Positions 10,620 to 23,559 of a stretch of 64,000 nucleotides of DNA are shown here, piece after piece. The notes under the pieces were generated by a model. That model made no database searches, was not told the DNA's origin, and saw nothing but the letters and a program-made list of their open reading frames with translations. The position numbers and the translations under genes are program-made. Source of the stretch: Rhabditophanes sp. KR3021. Lineage: Eukaryota; Nematoda; Chromadorea; Rhabditida; Alloionematidae. How positions within the stretch are numbered: the first letter of the stretch is position 1; every line of letters starts with the position of its first letter. Location of the stretch: positions 3,224,001 to 3,288,000 of the forward strand of contig CAUJLY010000003.1 of assembly GCA_963281155.1 (NCBI GenBank), written 5' to 3'.

Positions 10620-13600
10620 TTAAGCAAGTTTAATGGCTTTTTGAATAGTTCCAACTTTTTTAAAATACTCTTTAACTTTAATTGTCATCGTTGAACGATG
10701 CTCTTCATACTTCTTCTGCTCCTTTGCTAAATACAAAAATTGATCAATCACAGTGTATGGTAAGATAGGATTTTGCTTCCTAGTTAAAGATAGCTCCTTG
10801 ATGGCTTTTTCGACATTTTCATAAAGAGTTGTGTAAGCTAATTCGATTTCGTCGTATTCCAATAAGCACCTGACATATTCAGGCAAATTGATATCAACGA
10901 ATTTGACGTGTAACCATTCTGGAAGTGGTTTGTTGTGACTTAAAAATCCATGGCTAACACAAACTACAACAGAAGCATCACATGGATGAGCAGCAAAATG
11001 TTGGTCAAGATAACTTCTCAAGATTGAGTAGTGTCTTTTATTCATATCCAGGCAATTATTGATATTCTTCTTATTGTGCTCGATCCAGACGGGTGGTTTG
11101 TTGTTCGGAAGTTGTTCAGCAACAAGGCATTCATAAACCACTGTTTCAAAAAAGTTCTTAGGACAGCTTTTGAAGAAACAAATTATTGACCAAGCCATGT
11201 CAAAGAGATTGTATTTGATCAAGTCATTCAAAATGATTGCAGGATCGTCGGGAGGAACCATATTAGTTGCATAGGCTTCCATCAAGGCGATTCTTGCTTC
11301 AGATAACAACAACTCTTTCATCACATCATCTTCACTGACAATAATTGAGTTGTCATAGGATCTCGTGTAGATAAATGGCAAATCATGATTAATTTTGAGG
11401 TAGTTTTCCTTTGGAGACATAGAAAGCAATCTTTTAACTACACCTAAAGCTCTGCATCTTTTTTCAAGTTGTTCAAATGTAGTGAGATTCATGGCCAGGA
11501 TGGAAGCATAATAGTACATATTATACGCAGCACGGAGATATTTGACTCTTTTGCACATGTATGCACAATTAAATTCATACAAATCTCCACTAACCAAAGC
11601 TTCGCTATCCATAGCCCGAGATTCTAAAATCTCCAAAACCATTCCAAATAAATTTGATGCTTGAAGACTAAAGAACATATGACGATTGTCCTTTTCGAGC
11701 AAGATATGAATGAATTGCCTAAGACAAACTTTTTGTTCTTCCTCTTTATCAATGTTGCGGATGCATTCAAAAGAGCTTGCAAAATCTTTCTTAATAAGAT
11801 GGACTCTAAACAAGGCAACAAGAATCTTTGTAGCAACCTCCCCTAACCGATCCTTCATTGAAACTGCATACCGGCCGATCTCAACAGCCAAGTCAAGATT
11901 GTTCTTTCTTGTAAAGTATTGAATCAAGATGAATAAAGTTTCAGGCAATGTGTACAGTTCTGATGTAGACCCATCTTCAGTAAACATGTTCAGCAAATTA
12001 TTCAATGCAACATCATTTTTTTCAATCCCAACAAGTGCTTGCAAAATACAATCATATGCTTTGGCAACTTTTTTAGAAGATGCATGTGAAAGCGCAAGTG
12101 ACATCAGGTAGGTGTATTGCAATTCGGGAGTATCTTTGTGACATTCGGCAATAAACTCAATCAGATACTCGAACTTATCAGTGGACACGAAAAATTGAAT
12201 GAAAACTGGGCAAAGCGAAGCTGGATACATCAAACTCATGGTACTATAAATGACATCCTTACTGTACTTTGAATAATTTAACGTCCCTTCAGAAGGTTGA
12301 AACTTAGAAGGCATGGTCAAGTGTTTGCTTTGTGCAAATTCAAAAAATGATGTTGCCAATGACACTTCGCTCCCAATATTGGTATTATAGAAGGATTGAA
12401 CAGATTTGTTGAGTCCGTTGTACAGGATACGATATGTATTAGCCAAATACATCAAATCATTATCTGGAGAAGAATCCATATCACTCAAGTCATTCGTTTT
12501 GCTTCTTAAGTAAATGCAGCAATTGTAAAGCTGAGTTAATGTTAATACTCTTGCTCCAATCAAGTGTCTTAAATTGGATGATAATAATTCAGAAGTGAAT
12601 ATTGAGTCAATGTAAGGAGTAGTATCAACTAAATTGACCAAATCGCCAGGTTGCGTTTTTAGTAATTGGGAATTACTCTTGAAAGCTTTGAAAAGAATCT
12701 TTAGGTTTTTGACATTTTCAACGGACATTTTCTTTTCTGTCAAATACACAGTTGAACATTCTTGAAATGTGTCTTCAACACTTCCAACTGTTTCTTCCCG
12801 ACATCTATCAAAAATCTCCTTGATGCACAAATCTGCAGTCTGAACAACAGTTAAGCGATTAAACTGGATTGCACCAAATAATTTAGAATCGGGGGAGTAC
12901 CATAAACCAATCGAGTCATTCGCACTGTATTGAAGTTCTTCACATGATAGTAACAAACATTTCCAGAAGTTTATTACACTTGGGTCGTGTCCAGAAACAC
13001 TAGCACTTGACTTTATGATTGAAGGAGTACCACGAGCATTTTCTTGCTTGAACTTTGGAGACTTGATGTATCCCTTGATAAAATCTTTTAAAGCACTGTA
13101 ATCATTTACAGGAATGTCTCTGAGATGTTTTTTGCAAATGATTGCAACAGCTTTTTGAACAACGTCGTAGGAAAAGATCTCCTTGCTGAAGACAATTTTC
13201 TTGTAGTAACCTGGTTCATCGGCAGTTAGTCCATCGAAAAAGATATCCCGTAAGATTGGAACTTCATACGCCGAGGAGAGAGGCATGACGGAAGTTGTAG
13301 GCCAAACGCTGTAACTGTTCTCCAAGTTAATCAAACACCTCTCAATCAAGTATGGTTGTCTAAAACTGTAGATCCCTTCCTTCTCAAATTTATGAGGTCT
13401 CTTAGACATTACTACCAAATTGAAGTCAGAGCGTTTTCCATCTTCGGCAGCTATTAGTTTGAAGTCTAATATTTCAAAAGGTGTAAAGTTTACACAAGCC
13501 TTATGAAGCATCTCAAAGCTTTGCCCGGCAATAATCAAAAATCCAATTATCGCCTTTCCCTCCACTGTTTGTACAAAGACCATCAAACCTTTTTTTGAAG

Positions 13601-14549
13601 TGATATCAGTAGTTTGGATGAAGATTTTGGATATATCATCAACGCCGATCCCAAAATCCAAGGCAATGTCTAACTCATGGCATTCTCGCATGGAGTTACC
13701 TAACCACAGTTTTAGAGTGTTGCCTTTGTGCAAAGTGATAATAAATTCTTCGTCAGAAGTGGAAATTAGGGCAATATCCATAATCTTTGCCTTTTCATCA
13801 TTCTTTCTGAACAAGCTGCCAAATAATCCAGTAGTTTTCAAGTTGATCTCTTCACACAGTTGACCCACCACTCCAATTCTCGGGATCTTAACGATGAAAA
13901 CGTCATTTTTGACAGTTAAAATAGTAGCCCAGATATACCTCGTTTTGAGCGATGATATTATTGAGGCTTTGACCGCACCATCAATGTTCTTGAAATTACA
14001 TTGAACCCTGATCACATTGGAGCTATCTTCGTTAGCAATCATTGCAAGGATCGAGCGCGTTCTCAAAAATTCAGCACAGCTGTCATTCAAGGCTACATCA
14101 GTACGTTGGATTGCATACTGTGTTGGCACAGTGAGAGTAAATATGTTGCCATGGAACACAATCTCAGTACCGGGAATAATCACAGAGGGTGATACATTCA
14201 AGCATAATTTGGTATCGGCTAACTTCGATCTGGTTGAGAATTCTTGCAAATACAAATGACTTCCTTCCGCTCGCCTAAAAATGACGACCATAAGGCTTTA
14301 AAAAGTTTGATGACTTACCAGATGATGAATCGGTCATCAAGAACAGTTCCATTGTTGGGAAAGGTAAAGCAGCCAGTGGATGGTTCAACATCAACATTTT
14401 GTTGTGCAATAAAAGAGACCTCTACAAATAATGGCGAAAATTAGATGATATTAGGTTGCTAACTGACCAATTGGTTTTTTGATAATCCGGCATGTCTTAG
14501 AGAAAGCAGCCTCAGGGAATGTGACCTCAAAATCACTAACTGGATACAT
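10620..14549 (-). CDS. NUP160: Nucleoporin NUP160 (3 exons, 1279 aa)
   Basis: Scaffold subunit of the Y-shaped (Nup107-160) complex of the nuclear pore. Exons are 14549-14468, 14421-14319 and 14274-10620, totalling 3840 nt. The two small 5' exons restore the N-terminus: MYPVSDFEVTFPEAAF.. and the junction DDRFIIW/RAEGSHLYLQ, which matches the start of the NUP160 beta-propeller. A start at 14291 would lie in the intron. Other family landmarks are a propeller strand ending in TLKLWLG and a helical solenoid with CLRQFIHILLE, VLEILESRA, LYEFNCAYM and LSHNKPLPEWL. The length fits the family (about 1400 in vertebrates). The single huge last exon of 3655 nt is unbroken. Confidence 0.9.
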
Positions 14550-14779
14550 ATTTGATGACAACTCCTATGTCGTTACAAATAAATATGGTATAGTAAATAG
14601 TTTGCAAAATGCTCTTTGAATATAGAAAGCGTTCTACCAATCGCACCAAAACCTTTCCAAAGTGTTTACTGTCTTTTTCGTTTTAAGAAGTATTGGTTAG
14701 TTCAAATTTGAATATGTTTCACGTAAATTTAACAATAATAAATGGCAAAACATTGTGAGCCTATTTCAGACAATTTTTA

Positions 14780-15064
14780 ATGAGCACAAATAAAGATTCT
14801 CATCGCAGTTTCCTGATTCTTCCTCAGCGGGTCATTGACGTGGACAAGAAGTTGGGCAAAGATGTTAGGCGCCTCGTGAAACCCTCCCAGGATCCTCATA
14901 AAAGCAACAATGACATCAATATCGAGGAGAGTAAGGAAAACACGCCACAGATATTACTTCCGCCAAGCAATGAAAATCTGGTTTCTTGTACTGAAACAAT
15001 TCTTCCTCAAAGCCCACTATTGGTAGTTGTCAAAGATGCCACAATTGAAGCCGCATATTCATAA
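14780..15064 (+). CDS. Small unrecognised protein with a KEN-box-like motif (94 aa)
   Basis: Uninterrupted ORF starting 230 bp from, and divergent to, the NUP160 start codon. It reads MSTNKDSHRSFLILPQRV.. and contains ESKENTP, which matches a KEN degradation box followed by a possible TP phosphosite, and a basic VDKKLGKDVRRLVKPSQ segment. Composition is polar and disordered-looking. I recognise no family. It could be a genuine small gene or a chance ORF; the spacing and base composition favour a gene. Confidence 0.4.
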   Translation: MSTNKDSHRSFLILPQRVIDVDKKLGKDVRRLVKPSQDPHKSNNDINIEESKENTPQILLPPSNENLVSCTETILPQSPLLVVVKDATIEAAYS

Positions 15065-15140
15065 AGAAGAATAATCCACTTCCACAAATGCCTAATGATA
15101 CTCCAATCACCACGTTTACTTTCTCTGTTTCTCATGGCAA

Positions 15141-15684
15141 CTAAATGATCGGATTCCAGTCTTTTGACCACAATTGATCAGCTGCCTGTGCGTCTGCTGC
15201 ATATTTCTTTGCTCTATCATTTGTTTTGATGTTTATTTGTTCTTTATTTAGAAACATAGTAGTTTTTTCTTTTCAACAGAAAGTTTTTTGCGTTCTTTCT
15301 TTTCATCATCAGTCAAATCTTCAACATTTTTTTCTTTACTAGAAGTTAAAATACTGGCTTTGTTCTCGTGATAATATTCTAATGAATAATTGTTTTCTAA
15401 TTCTCGGCGCTGCAAAACACGTTCAAGTTCGGAATTTAAAGAATCATCCGAGTTTGTTTCATGATCTTCAAGTGACAACATATTTTTATTTTAGCCCACT
15501 TTTCTAAATCCTCTTTTGCGGCGTCTTCAACTAATTCCTTATCCTTTTTTCTAAACCTCACAAGGTTCATATTCGAGTTAGTCTTACTATTGAGGAAGCT
15601 ATTAACCTTATGAGGCCAGTCAAAGAAATGAAGAAATAAATGCAATGATTTTGATGGCTGCACCAGCGTCCACTTCAAGAGCAA
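15141..15684 (-). pseudogene. Lys/Glu-rich coding relic with two frameshifts
   Basis: Three overlapping minus-strand frames read as one decayed protein: FRKKDKELVEDAAKEDLEKW near 15540, then EDHETNSDDSLNSELERVLQ near 15450, then YAADAQAADQLWSKDWNPII to a stop at 15141. Shifts are needed near 15485 and 15260. It is charged and coiled-coil-like. No family is recognised. Confidence 0.35.
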
Positions 15685-15700
15685 TCAAAAATTCTATCGA

Positions 15701-16012
15701 ATGCAGTGGGAAAACAAGACTGCAGGAGACTCACTTCGAGATGATGCTACTTTGGCTACTTTCGATACGATATTGAACATCAGAAAAGTTAAATGGCCGG
15801 TTCTTGAGATGCATGCGTTTGACGATTCATTGGTGCCAATTTCTCATGCAGACTCCATCTATTGTAATTGCAATTCCCCAAAAATCCAATTTTATGTCCA
15901 GGACTCAAATCATAACTTCTTTGACACTGCATCGGAGATCTGGTTAAGAGCCAAGGAGTTTTTGAATTTTGACAAGCCACGAAATGCTGCTAGAGATACC
16001 ATTTTAGAATAA
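15701..16012 (+). pseudogene. C-terminal relic of an alpha/beta hydrolase (ABHD13/17-like)
   Basis: The 103-codon frame matches only the C-terminal part of an alpha/beta hydrolase. PVLEMHAFDDSLVPISHADS corresponds to the strand and turn carrying the catalytic Asp, and VQDSNHNFFD to the loop with the catalytic His. The nucleophile Ser and everything N-terminal to it are absent. The segment starts next to unrelated minus-strand coding debris, so I read it as a truncated copy rather than a full gene. Confidence 0.5.
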
Positions 16013-16281
16013 ACTGCTTTCTTCTTCAATTACACTCTTTCCGATCGGTTTTGTTCGAAGTAAATGGTTTATGCTATATGGAATGATTAACTTAATGTAT
16101 ATTACACAATACTAATATTATATGCAATGTGATAACATAAATAGAGTTTTTGTAAGAATGTTTTATTAACAAAAAAGACATACTATGTACATACAACAAA
16201 CAAATGATAATTTGCAATTTATACAGAAAATCGTAATGTTATTTCAAGAAACCTTCTATTACAATACTTGTAGTAAAAAGT

Positions 16282-17133
16282 TTAATAGTTTGTGTCGCAT
16301 TTGTAAGCTTTGTTTATTCGTCTTAAATCACCCTTGGTGAAATCGAGCGCTTTACCCATTAATGGAGTGAAGGAAGCCACATGAGCTTCAATTGTGTTCT
16401 TTCCATTACTCGATCCTTCGGTAGCTTCGTAGTGCATTATTGAAAAGTAGTCGTAGCTTTCACCGTAATTTGATAGACCTAAAGAATTTAATTTGTCAAA
16501 ATCAGCATTTGCACCTTTAATTATGTTCTGATAAGAAATTCGAATAAAATTATCCCTATCACTTCTCTGGTGTTCATGGATGAAGCCGATAACATGCATC
16601 AATTCATGAATTACTGTGGGATAGTCGACACATTCATCGGCAAGACTAACTTCCTGCATTCCTCTTTAAAAGAAAAGTTGATCAAATCGAAGATATTAAA
16701 AGATAAATTACCCGGTTCTAGCGAAGTCCGCGTAGCAGCCATCTTTCTTAGATATGAATACATAGTCTTTATCCGTACCGTTTCTTGGAACAAACTCAAT
16801 GCAAGTTCGTGTATAATATGCATTGAATGCTTTTGCTATAACTGCTCTTTGTCTACTCGTATATTGTGATGATAATTCATAAGGAACTCGACCTAGTGGC
16901 CATTTGTCTTGTTCATAAAGAACAACTGATCCCCGTTTGAATCTCTAAAATAGATATAAATATAATATACTAGTGAATATCCTTACCTTTGGGGATAGTC
17001 TCATATCATTTATTCGCTGAGTTAAAGGTTGGTCGTTAAGAACGAATTTAGCATTATAAAAATCTTGGGAGTTTAAGAAATCAGCAAAAATACTAGCAGG
17101 CAACAAAACAGGAATGATGAATGCAATTAACAT
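16282..17133 (-). CDS. Astacin-family secreted zinc metalloprotease (3 exons, 253 aa)
   Basis: Exons are 17133-16987, 16944-16712 and 16663-16282, totalling 762 nt. It starts with a hydrophobic signal peptide ([17 protein letters not shown]), then a short pro-region and the mature domain beginning near [14 protein letters not shown]. Active-site features are all present: the zinc and glutamate motif [15 protein letters not shown], the Met-turn FSIMHYE with downstream Tyr, and paired cysteines in [22 protein letters not shown] and YKCDTNY. The protein ends directly after the catalytic domain, with no EGF, CUB or ShK extension, so it is a minimal astacin. Family members cleave extracellular, cuticular or dietary proteins. 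I chose the ATG at 17133 because it begins the signal peptide. Confidence 0.9.
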
Positions 17134-17893
17134 AATTTGTATCGAAAAAAGACTTTGAGAAAAATGAAATATGATAGTAATGGTGTTTGGGAGAACTATG
17201 GAAATGTTCTCAAAGTCTTTAACCGTCCAAATGAATTGTAGAAGGGAATATATCAAAAACATGCATTGCAAGAAAGTAAAAAGCTTCCGTCATATACCGG
17301 TTTATCACCTGTCAATATTAGTTTTGCAATTTTTTAGGTTGTTGGTAAAAGTTGAGTTGTATTCAAGTCTGTTCGAAGTTAATAGTTATTATTGCGAAAA
17401 CACACAATCTCTCTTGAAACATTCCTTTGATTAGGCTTTTTTTGAATGCAGAAGTACTTATTGTTTGCATTAATAATATCATCATATAGTGTATTTAATT
17501 CTTCTACTAAAATACTTGAGTAAATTGTCTTACATTAACAGTATAAGTCCAATGTTAATCGTTTTAGTCTTTCCTTGTATTTTATAAATACACAAATGTA
17601 CCTCCACCTTAATTAACAAAACCGGATTCAAGTAAAATATGTTTTAAGAATGTCCTTCTATTACAAATAACGGAAATTATTTTTTTCAATTTAGTCTGTA
17701 TGAAAAAAATCAAAACAAACAATTGGAAGAAAGTGATCCCAATTTGCTTCTAACTACTGATAATTATATAGAGTTTAGCAAACTTTATAAAGAGAATTAC
17801 TTTTACTTATTTAGAAATGCATTGAAGAATCCTTTTAAAGTTAATTATTTATTAAATGATTTATTGAAGAAACTGTTTAAAGGTAATTATTTA
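17134..17893. other. Intergenic spacer
   Basis: AT-rich 760-bp interval between the astacin start and the 3' end of the LRR gene. Short ORFs here have no supporting features. Nothing else is recognised. Confidence 0.5.
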
Positions 17894-20189
17894 TTAAAGA
17901 AAATACTTGAAAGATAAAAATATTAATAAAATGGGTAATTTTTTATATCTAAAGCTTCTTGAGGAAGATGAGATTTTTGTGATAAGGTCGGGATATTTAG
18001 TGACAACAATTGAACTTTGGGCAGTCAACTGTGATTCCGAAGAAAGTTCTTTTTTGGAAATACCGCAATTGTAAGGCTTATAAAAGTGAATACTTTTATG
18101 TCCCTGCTCAGCCCGGCAAAAATTGTCTTGTTGTAAAGAGATATCTGGATAATATTTAATCCACACCATATCGCAATTGCATACCACATTATTGTCTTTA
18201 AATATTAATGATATTCCCTCTGTATTTAAAGTCTCCGGAGTAGCTAAACTTTTTTGAATGTTGTTGTTAATAATCAACAAAGACCCTACATTTTCCATAC
18301 CGGTAAATGATCGCGCATTTATCTGTATTATGTGGTTTTTTTCTAATAAAATGGTTTCAATTGTATTAGTATTTGAAAATGCTCCTTCATCAATTTGAGT
18401 TATTATTGAGTCATGTATTGATAACTAAAATAATAAATGAGTGAAAAAGTATACAAAGTAAATGCTGTCATTCTTTATTTAATTTATTTGATCCCTAAAT
18501 ACATTTCTTATATCATCACATAAAATACCCAACAACCACATTTAACAAAAAGACTTGACACACAATATTGCAACTTGATCAAGTTAGTGATAAGAAGAGG
18601 TATCGCAAATTAAATCGTCAATTTGATACTCTGTTGATACCACCTGTCTCAATGATTAGACTCTTTAATGATTAACAGTAAAATTACAACAACTTAAGAT
18701 TCATTTTAAATTTGTCTTTGCATTTGTTATTAATTTTATCAAGTTTTCAATCTTAATTATGTCAACACTCACCTTATTAACATATGACAAGTATGAGAAT
18801 GCATTGACGGGTAGTGTAAAATTCGAATCGGAAATATTGATGCTATGTACTTTTGAGGTGTTAGCGAAAGCATAAGACTGCAGCACACATAAACCAGAAA
18901 TGTATAGGAAATCTAATTGGATTATCAACGACAGTCTATAAAAAATAAACATTCTTATATGAAGAAAAATTGTATTAAATTAAACTTACGAATTCTTTTC
19001 AAATTGAATACACTTGTCTTTGATTATTAGTTTACGGATGTTGTGTGAATTCCTTAAAAAACAATAAAATTAAATAAGAGTTTTATATTAAATTCAACTG
19101 ACTTAAATGCATCATTTTGGATTACTTGAATGTTATTATCAGATATGTCAATAGTCAAACTCTCAGCATTTCCTATGTTTGAAAAAGATCCTTGTGATAT
19201 AACAGAAAGCCGGGGATTATTTAATACGTGCAATTCTCTAAAAAGTTAATTAAATCAAAGTGTCGTTTAATGTAATTAAAAATGTACTAATTAGATTAAA
19301 TTGAAATTAAGTTAAATACTGTTCTACATCAAATTTAATACATTTTAACATTAAATTAGTGCATTTTCATTAAATATGAGTCGATATAGCATCTGTTACA
19401 TCAAATTACCTCAGCTTTTTGAGACCTTTAAAGGCTTTCTTGTCGATGAAATCTAAATTCTTATTCCGTTCTATCTTTATTTCTTTTAAATCATGCCATC
19501 TTCTGAAAGCATTATTCTGAATTGTATGTAAATCGCAGTCAAATAAATGAATCTTTATATAATGTGTCGGCCAATCACTCGGTACCATTGTACTAGATAT
19601 TCCTGTACAACTCAACTAAAAAAAGTAAAGTTGTTTCAAATTAATCATAAAATATATGTCTTTGATTGCCATTGCATCAAAAACATGACAAATTGATGGA
19701 GGTCTAGGGAAGCAAAAAGTTGAAGAGCACTTCTTTTTAACATGTCATCAGCTCTTAAAATGATTAAGAAAGCTTAAATTTGTCAAGAGACGTCATTATT
19801 TATAGATAATTGGAAAAGAGGTGTATGATTTTGATTGTTATCACGGTCCGATTAATGGACTCATTATCAAGTATGCTACAAGTGCTTTATCGCAATATGG
19901 TAACGTCTTTCTAAGGCTTTTAATTATAGACCTTTTAGGGACATCTCAGTAAGGAGATCCATTAAAGTGTGGGTATATTATTTAAATCTGACCTCAGGCT
20001 AAATATCCTGATTATAAAATGCTAGTCTTTGATTAGCATAAACTTTTACTTCACTTTTCATCAAATTTGACTTACCAATCCTTCTTCTTCGTCACAGACG
20101 CATTTATCGGGGCAAATTGTAGCCGCAACATTCTGGGTTTTAAAAATGAACAACAAGGCGATAAATAAATTATTAAAAGAACATAGCAT
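17894..20189 (-). CDS. Secreted or membrane-tethered leucine-rich-repeat protein (6 exons, 403 aa)
   Basis: Exons are 20189-20076, 19615-19410, 19237-19103, 19052-18990, 18935-18773 and 18424-17894, totalling 1212 nt. All five joins keep frame. The order is a signal peptide (MLCSFNNLFIALLFIF), an LRRNT cap with CPDKCVCD, about five to six imperfect leucine-rich repeats (LHVLNNPRLSVISQGSF, DNNIQVIQNDAFK, ETILLEKNHIIQINARSF), and an LRRCT cap with CNCDMVW and later cysteines. The C-terminus ends in a short hydrophobic stretch (LPILLIFLSFKYFL), which could be a weak anchor or GPI signal. Likely an extracellular binding protein; the ligand is unknown. The introns (46-460 bp) are longer than in neighbouring genes. 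Confidence 0.8.
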
Positions 20190-22059
20190 TATTTCAATAT
20201 GCGCACAGGTCCAAACTAATAAAGAACTTTCAGGATGGCATGTCTTTTTGATAAATGAATGGTTGTTCTGGAAATATATAAAAAGCCTTAAATATAAAAG
20301 ATAAATAAAATGATGAGGGTAGTTATTAAGTCATTTATCGAATTCAAAAATTAAGTACAGACCAAAATATTCATGTCATGTTTAAAGGCACAAAAAAGTG
20401 CCAACATAGGCCAAAGTCAAAAAATTTAAAGGGAAACAGGCATCGGAAATGTGATACATGGGCAACGTTACAAACACATTATTAATAATTTCTTTGGTTT
20501 TACCAAACACTCCTCCCAAATCTACCAAATATTTAAAAAATTTTATACACCTGTCGCATAGTGTAGACTTTATATAAAGTTAAAGTACAAGAGTCTAAAA
20601 ACGAAAAGGATATATATTGTTACGGATGCAATGAAATTGTACACTTCACAAACTTATGAATAGACCTTAATCACTACTAATCTTCAAAGTAGTAATTTTA
20701 GAAGATGTTAACACTTTTTTCCATATTTCAAAGAGAGCAAATAATATAAATTTAGCAAGAAAAGTAAAAAATTTAGATGTATTCAAAATAATTCATAATC
20801 ATAATTAGCAATTGGCATATATAACCAAAAAAGTATTGATGAAATGAATATAGTAATAAACAATTCAAAAATTCAAATGAACAAATATTATTTTAACCCA
20901 CTTGAAAGCGTAAGAATATTGTATGAAGTGGCAAAATAATTAAAATTCATCAAAGCTACAAATCCTATTTAACAAAATTCGGCAGGTTGAAAGGATTTTT
21001 GTTGATGTGATAAATATTTGTGAGGGAAATACGTAATTCGAGCAATAATAATAATAATTTAGTTTAAGGTTGCATATGATTAAACACTTTTGAACCTATT
21101 TATATTTTTATATTGAGGTACTTTAATATTTTGATATTTAAAATGAGGGATATTGCGTTTCAATTAGATGAAAATAAAAGTTAATAGTGTGATAAAGTTA
21201 TGAGTATGCAAGTTCGTGAAATCACTATTTAAATATTATTAGGCCAAGAAAATTGAAAGCTAGTATCCCCTTCTTTAAAATACAAAGTGTGCTAGCCCTC
21301 TTGACGAATATTATTATCTGTTGTGCCGCCTACTAAAAAATTCTATTATAAGTTGTATATTTAGTGGTTTGTTAAAATCATTATTTTGATTAGTTCCATA
21401 ATTAAAAACAAAGGAACATTTAAATGATTAAATTTGGAGTTAATTAGCCGGACAAATACTTTATAGAGTAAATAAAATTAGCATTTTTAATAAAAAATAT
21501 TTGTTGCCTTTAAATTTATATTCTAGTAAAATTGCCCGTATATAAAAGGAAGTAATGATGCCGTCAGCATATAGTAATTTGGCTTCTACAACTATGGTTT
21601 CCTTACTATTGTAATGAGATCCGATATTTGGATGAGCAGTATAACGTATTTTATCCCAAATTGATCTTTTTAAGCGATATTTTAAGTTATTCATGAGGTT
21701 TCTTTTAAAGATTCATACGAGATAATATTGAAGAGAATGTTTTTATTTTGTACAATTTTTAAAGTGTTTCTTAATAAATAATATAGCTAACTTTCTTCAA
21801 ATTAATTCAAAAATGATAAAAAATCTTAAAGAATAAATTAGTAAAGGATATTCATTGCTCATTTGAAAACAGACGGAATATTTATACTGCTTTTTTAAGT
21901 AAATAAAAAAGTTAATACAGGTTGTTGTTAAGAAAGTATTTAAGTAACAATAAACAATGCAATAGTAAAATCTTTATTTCATTGAGAATCTTATTTAGAA
22001 TTTTGAAGTAAATATCAAATATATTGGATAAAATTATGATCGTTATTGATAAGGATTAA
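20190..22059. other. AT-rich intergenic region with one doubtful ORF
   Basis: Nearly 1.9 kb without a convincing gene. The minus strand at 21694-21461 is open for 77 codons (MNNLKYRLKRSIWDKIRY..) but has no recognised domain, splice partner or clear promoter. It may be a relic or chance. I see no RNA gene or element. Confidence 0.4.
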
Positions 22060-23197
22060 TTATGCAAAAATGCTTTTCTTTTCAAAATGGTTTTCATAAT
22101 TTCCGACTTCAGAATCTATCGTTGCTGCTTTTTTAAATGGATTGGTTCCCAGTTTCTCGGTCGTCTTAATTTTTGTGTTACCAATATTATCCACTGAAGG
22201 ACTCACGGCCACATTAACTTTAATTAAAGATCCCGTTGTACCATCTTTAGAAAATTTCAGCCCACTTCCCATACTATAGGTTTTCTTCGAACAACTGTCT
22301 GTTATTTTAAAGGGAGAAATTGTAATGAAACTATTCTGAATTAACGGAAGTAAAGCAGTACAATTTTCTGTTAGACAATCTTGCGAAGGTAAAATATTTT
22401 CTGAATTGTTTAATCTTGTTCTATTATCAATGTCTAGTTTCATAAAATTGGCAATCGTGTCATCTGTTCGTTGCTGTTCCAAAGATGAACAAATCACTAA
22501 ATTTTGCTTGGGCTCTTTTTTGGGAGTAGGAAAAGGTTCAATGGTATGGCCATATTCAGGAGTTAATGGAGGTGTATAATTCAAATTAGAGATTGGAGCA
22601 TTTTCAATTTCTCCAATCATATCTTTTTTTGGATCATCAGAATACGATGGCAATTGCGATTTTATTCCACCATCGTCTTTAATATTATAAGAGACATTGT
22701 TTTCCAAAGAACAGTCATTTTTAAGAGTTGAATTTTCAATTTTTTTTTGAGTATAGAACGAATAGGTCAAAGAAGTAGTCTTCTTTTTAGGAACCCAATG
22801 TTGCGTGTAGTTTAATTTCTTAATTTTCCCATTTTTCTTTTTAGGTTTATTCTTACTTTTGGAGCTAGAAATCATTTGGCAGAGATAACTTTGCTCAGCT
22901 GTTCGGATGACATGGACATAAAAGTTTGCGGATCCACAACTTTCCAATTGGATACTAGGATCATCTCTCACCAGATAATAAACAATATTGGTGTCTGTCC
23001 CGGAAATATCATATTTTTGTCCTAAAGACTGTATGTCAATGTTCCAATCGTTCCTTAAATAAAAGATACAAGATGACTGAAAATCATTTAACTTACTTAA
23101 CATCTCTAACTAACGTTGAGAGCAAAAGGTTTTTCCTATTCGAATGAGTTGACCGAAGCTTAATCATAAAGTCAGAATATAATTCTTCAACGGACAT
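22060..23197 (-). CDS. Unrecognised Lys/Ser/Thr-rich protein (2 exons, 364 aa)
   Basis: Exons are 23197-23097 and 23053-22060, totalling 1095 nt. The ATG at 23197 begins MSVEELYSDFMIKLRS, and the join gives LVRDVK/NDWNIDIQSLG. The first 100 residues look folded, with a KYDISGTDTNIVYYLVRDDP segment and mixed hydrophobic pattern. A basic patch (SKSKNKPKKKNGKIKK) follows, then a long low-complexity region with several SP/TP sites (NYTPPLTPEYGH, PFPTPKKEPK). This is typical of nuclear or cell-cycle-regulated scaffold proteins, but I recognise no family. Confidence 0.6.
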
Positions 23198-23559
23198 TTT
23201 GAAAATGTTTGACTTCTAAATTGTAAACTGTTGACTTAATTGTAATAAGAATACTATTATAACTTTAATTTGAAAAATGTTACTTTTATGATGACCCATC
23301 TTTAAGAAAATGTTCCTCCAATTCTGGTCAAATCGATGCAAATGTTCTTTGATATTATACCAACACCGAAATATGATGTGTTCGACAGTTTGAATAAAGA
23401 TTATAATTGAACATAAAAATGATAGTTTACATTATATGCCTTGAATATAAAAATGATTGTTTTTGATAATATAAATATGCAAAATAATGACATTTTACTT
23501 CATAATTTAAATATAAAAGGGTGATATTTACGCCATAATTTGAATAGAATATGAATTTA

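Noticed and set aside
13600..14259. Plus-strand ORFs inside NUP160
   Set aside because: Antisense shadows of a well-supported exon.
14274..14291. ATG at 14291 as the start of NUP160
   Set aside because: It falls in an intron; two upstream exons with good splice sites restore the conserved N-terminus.
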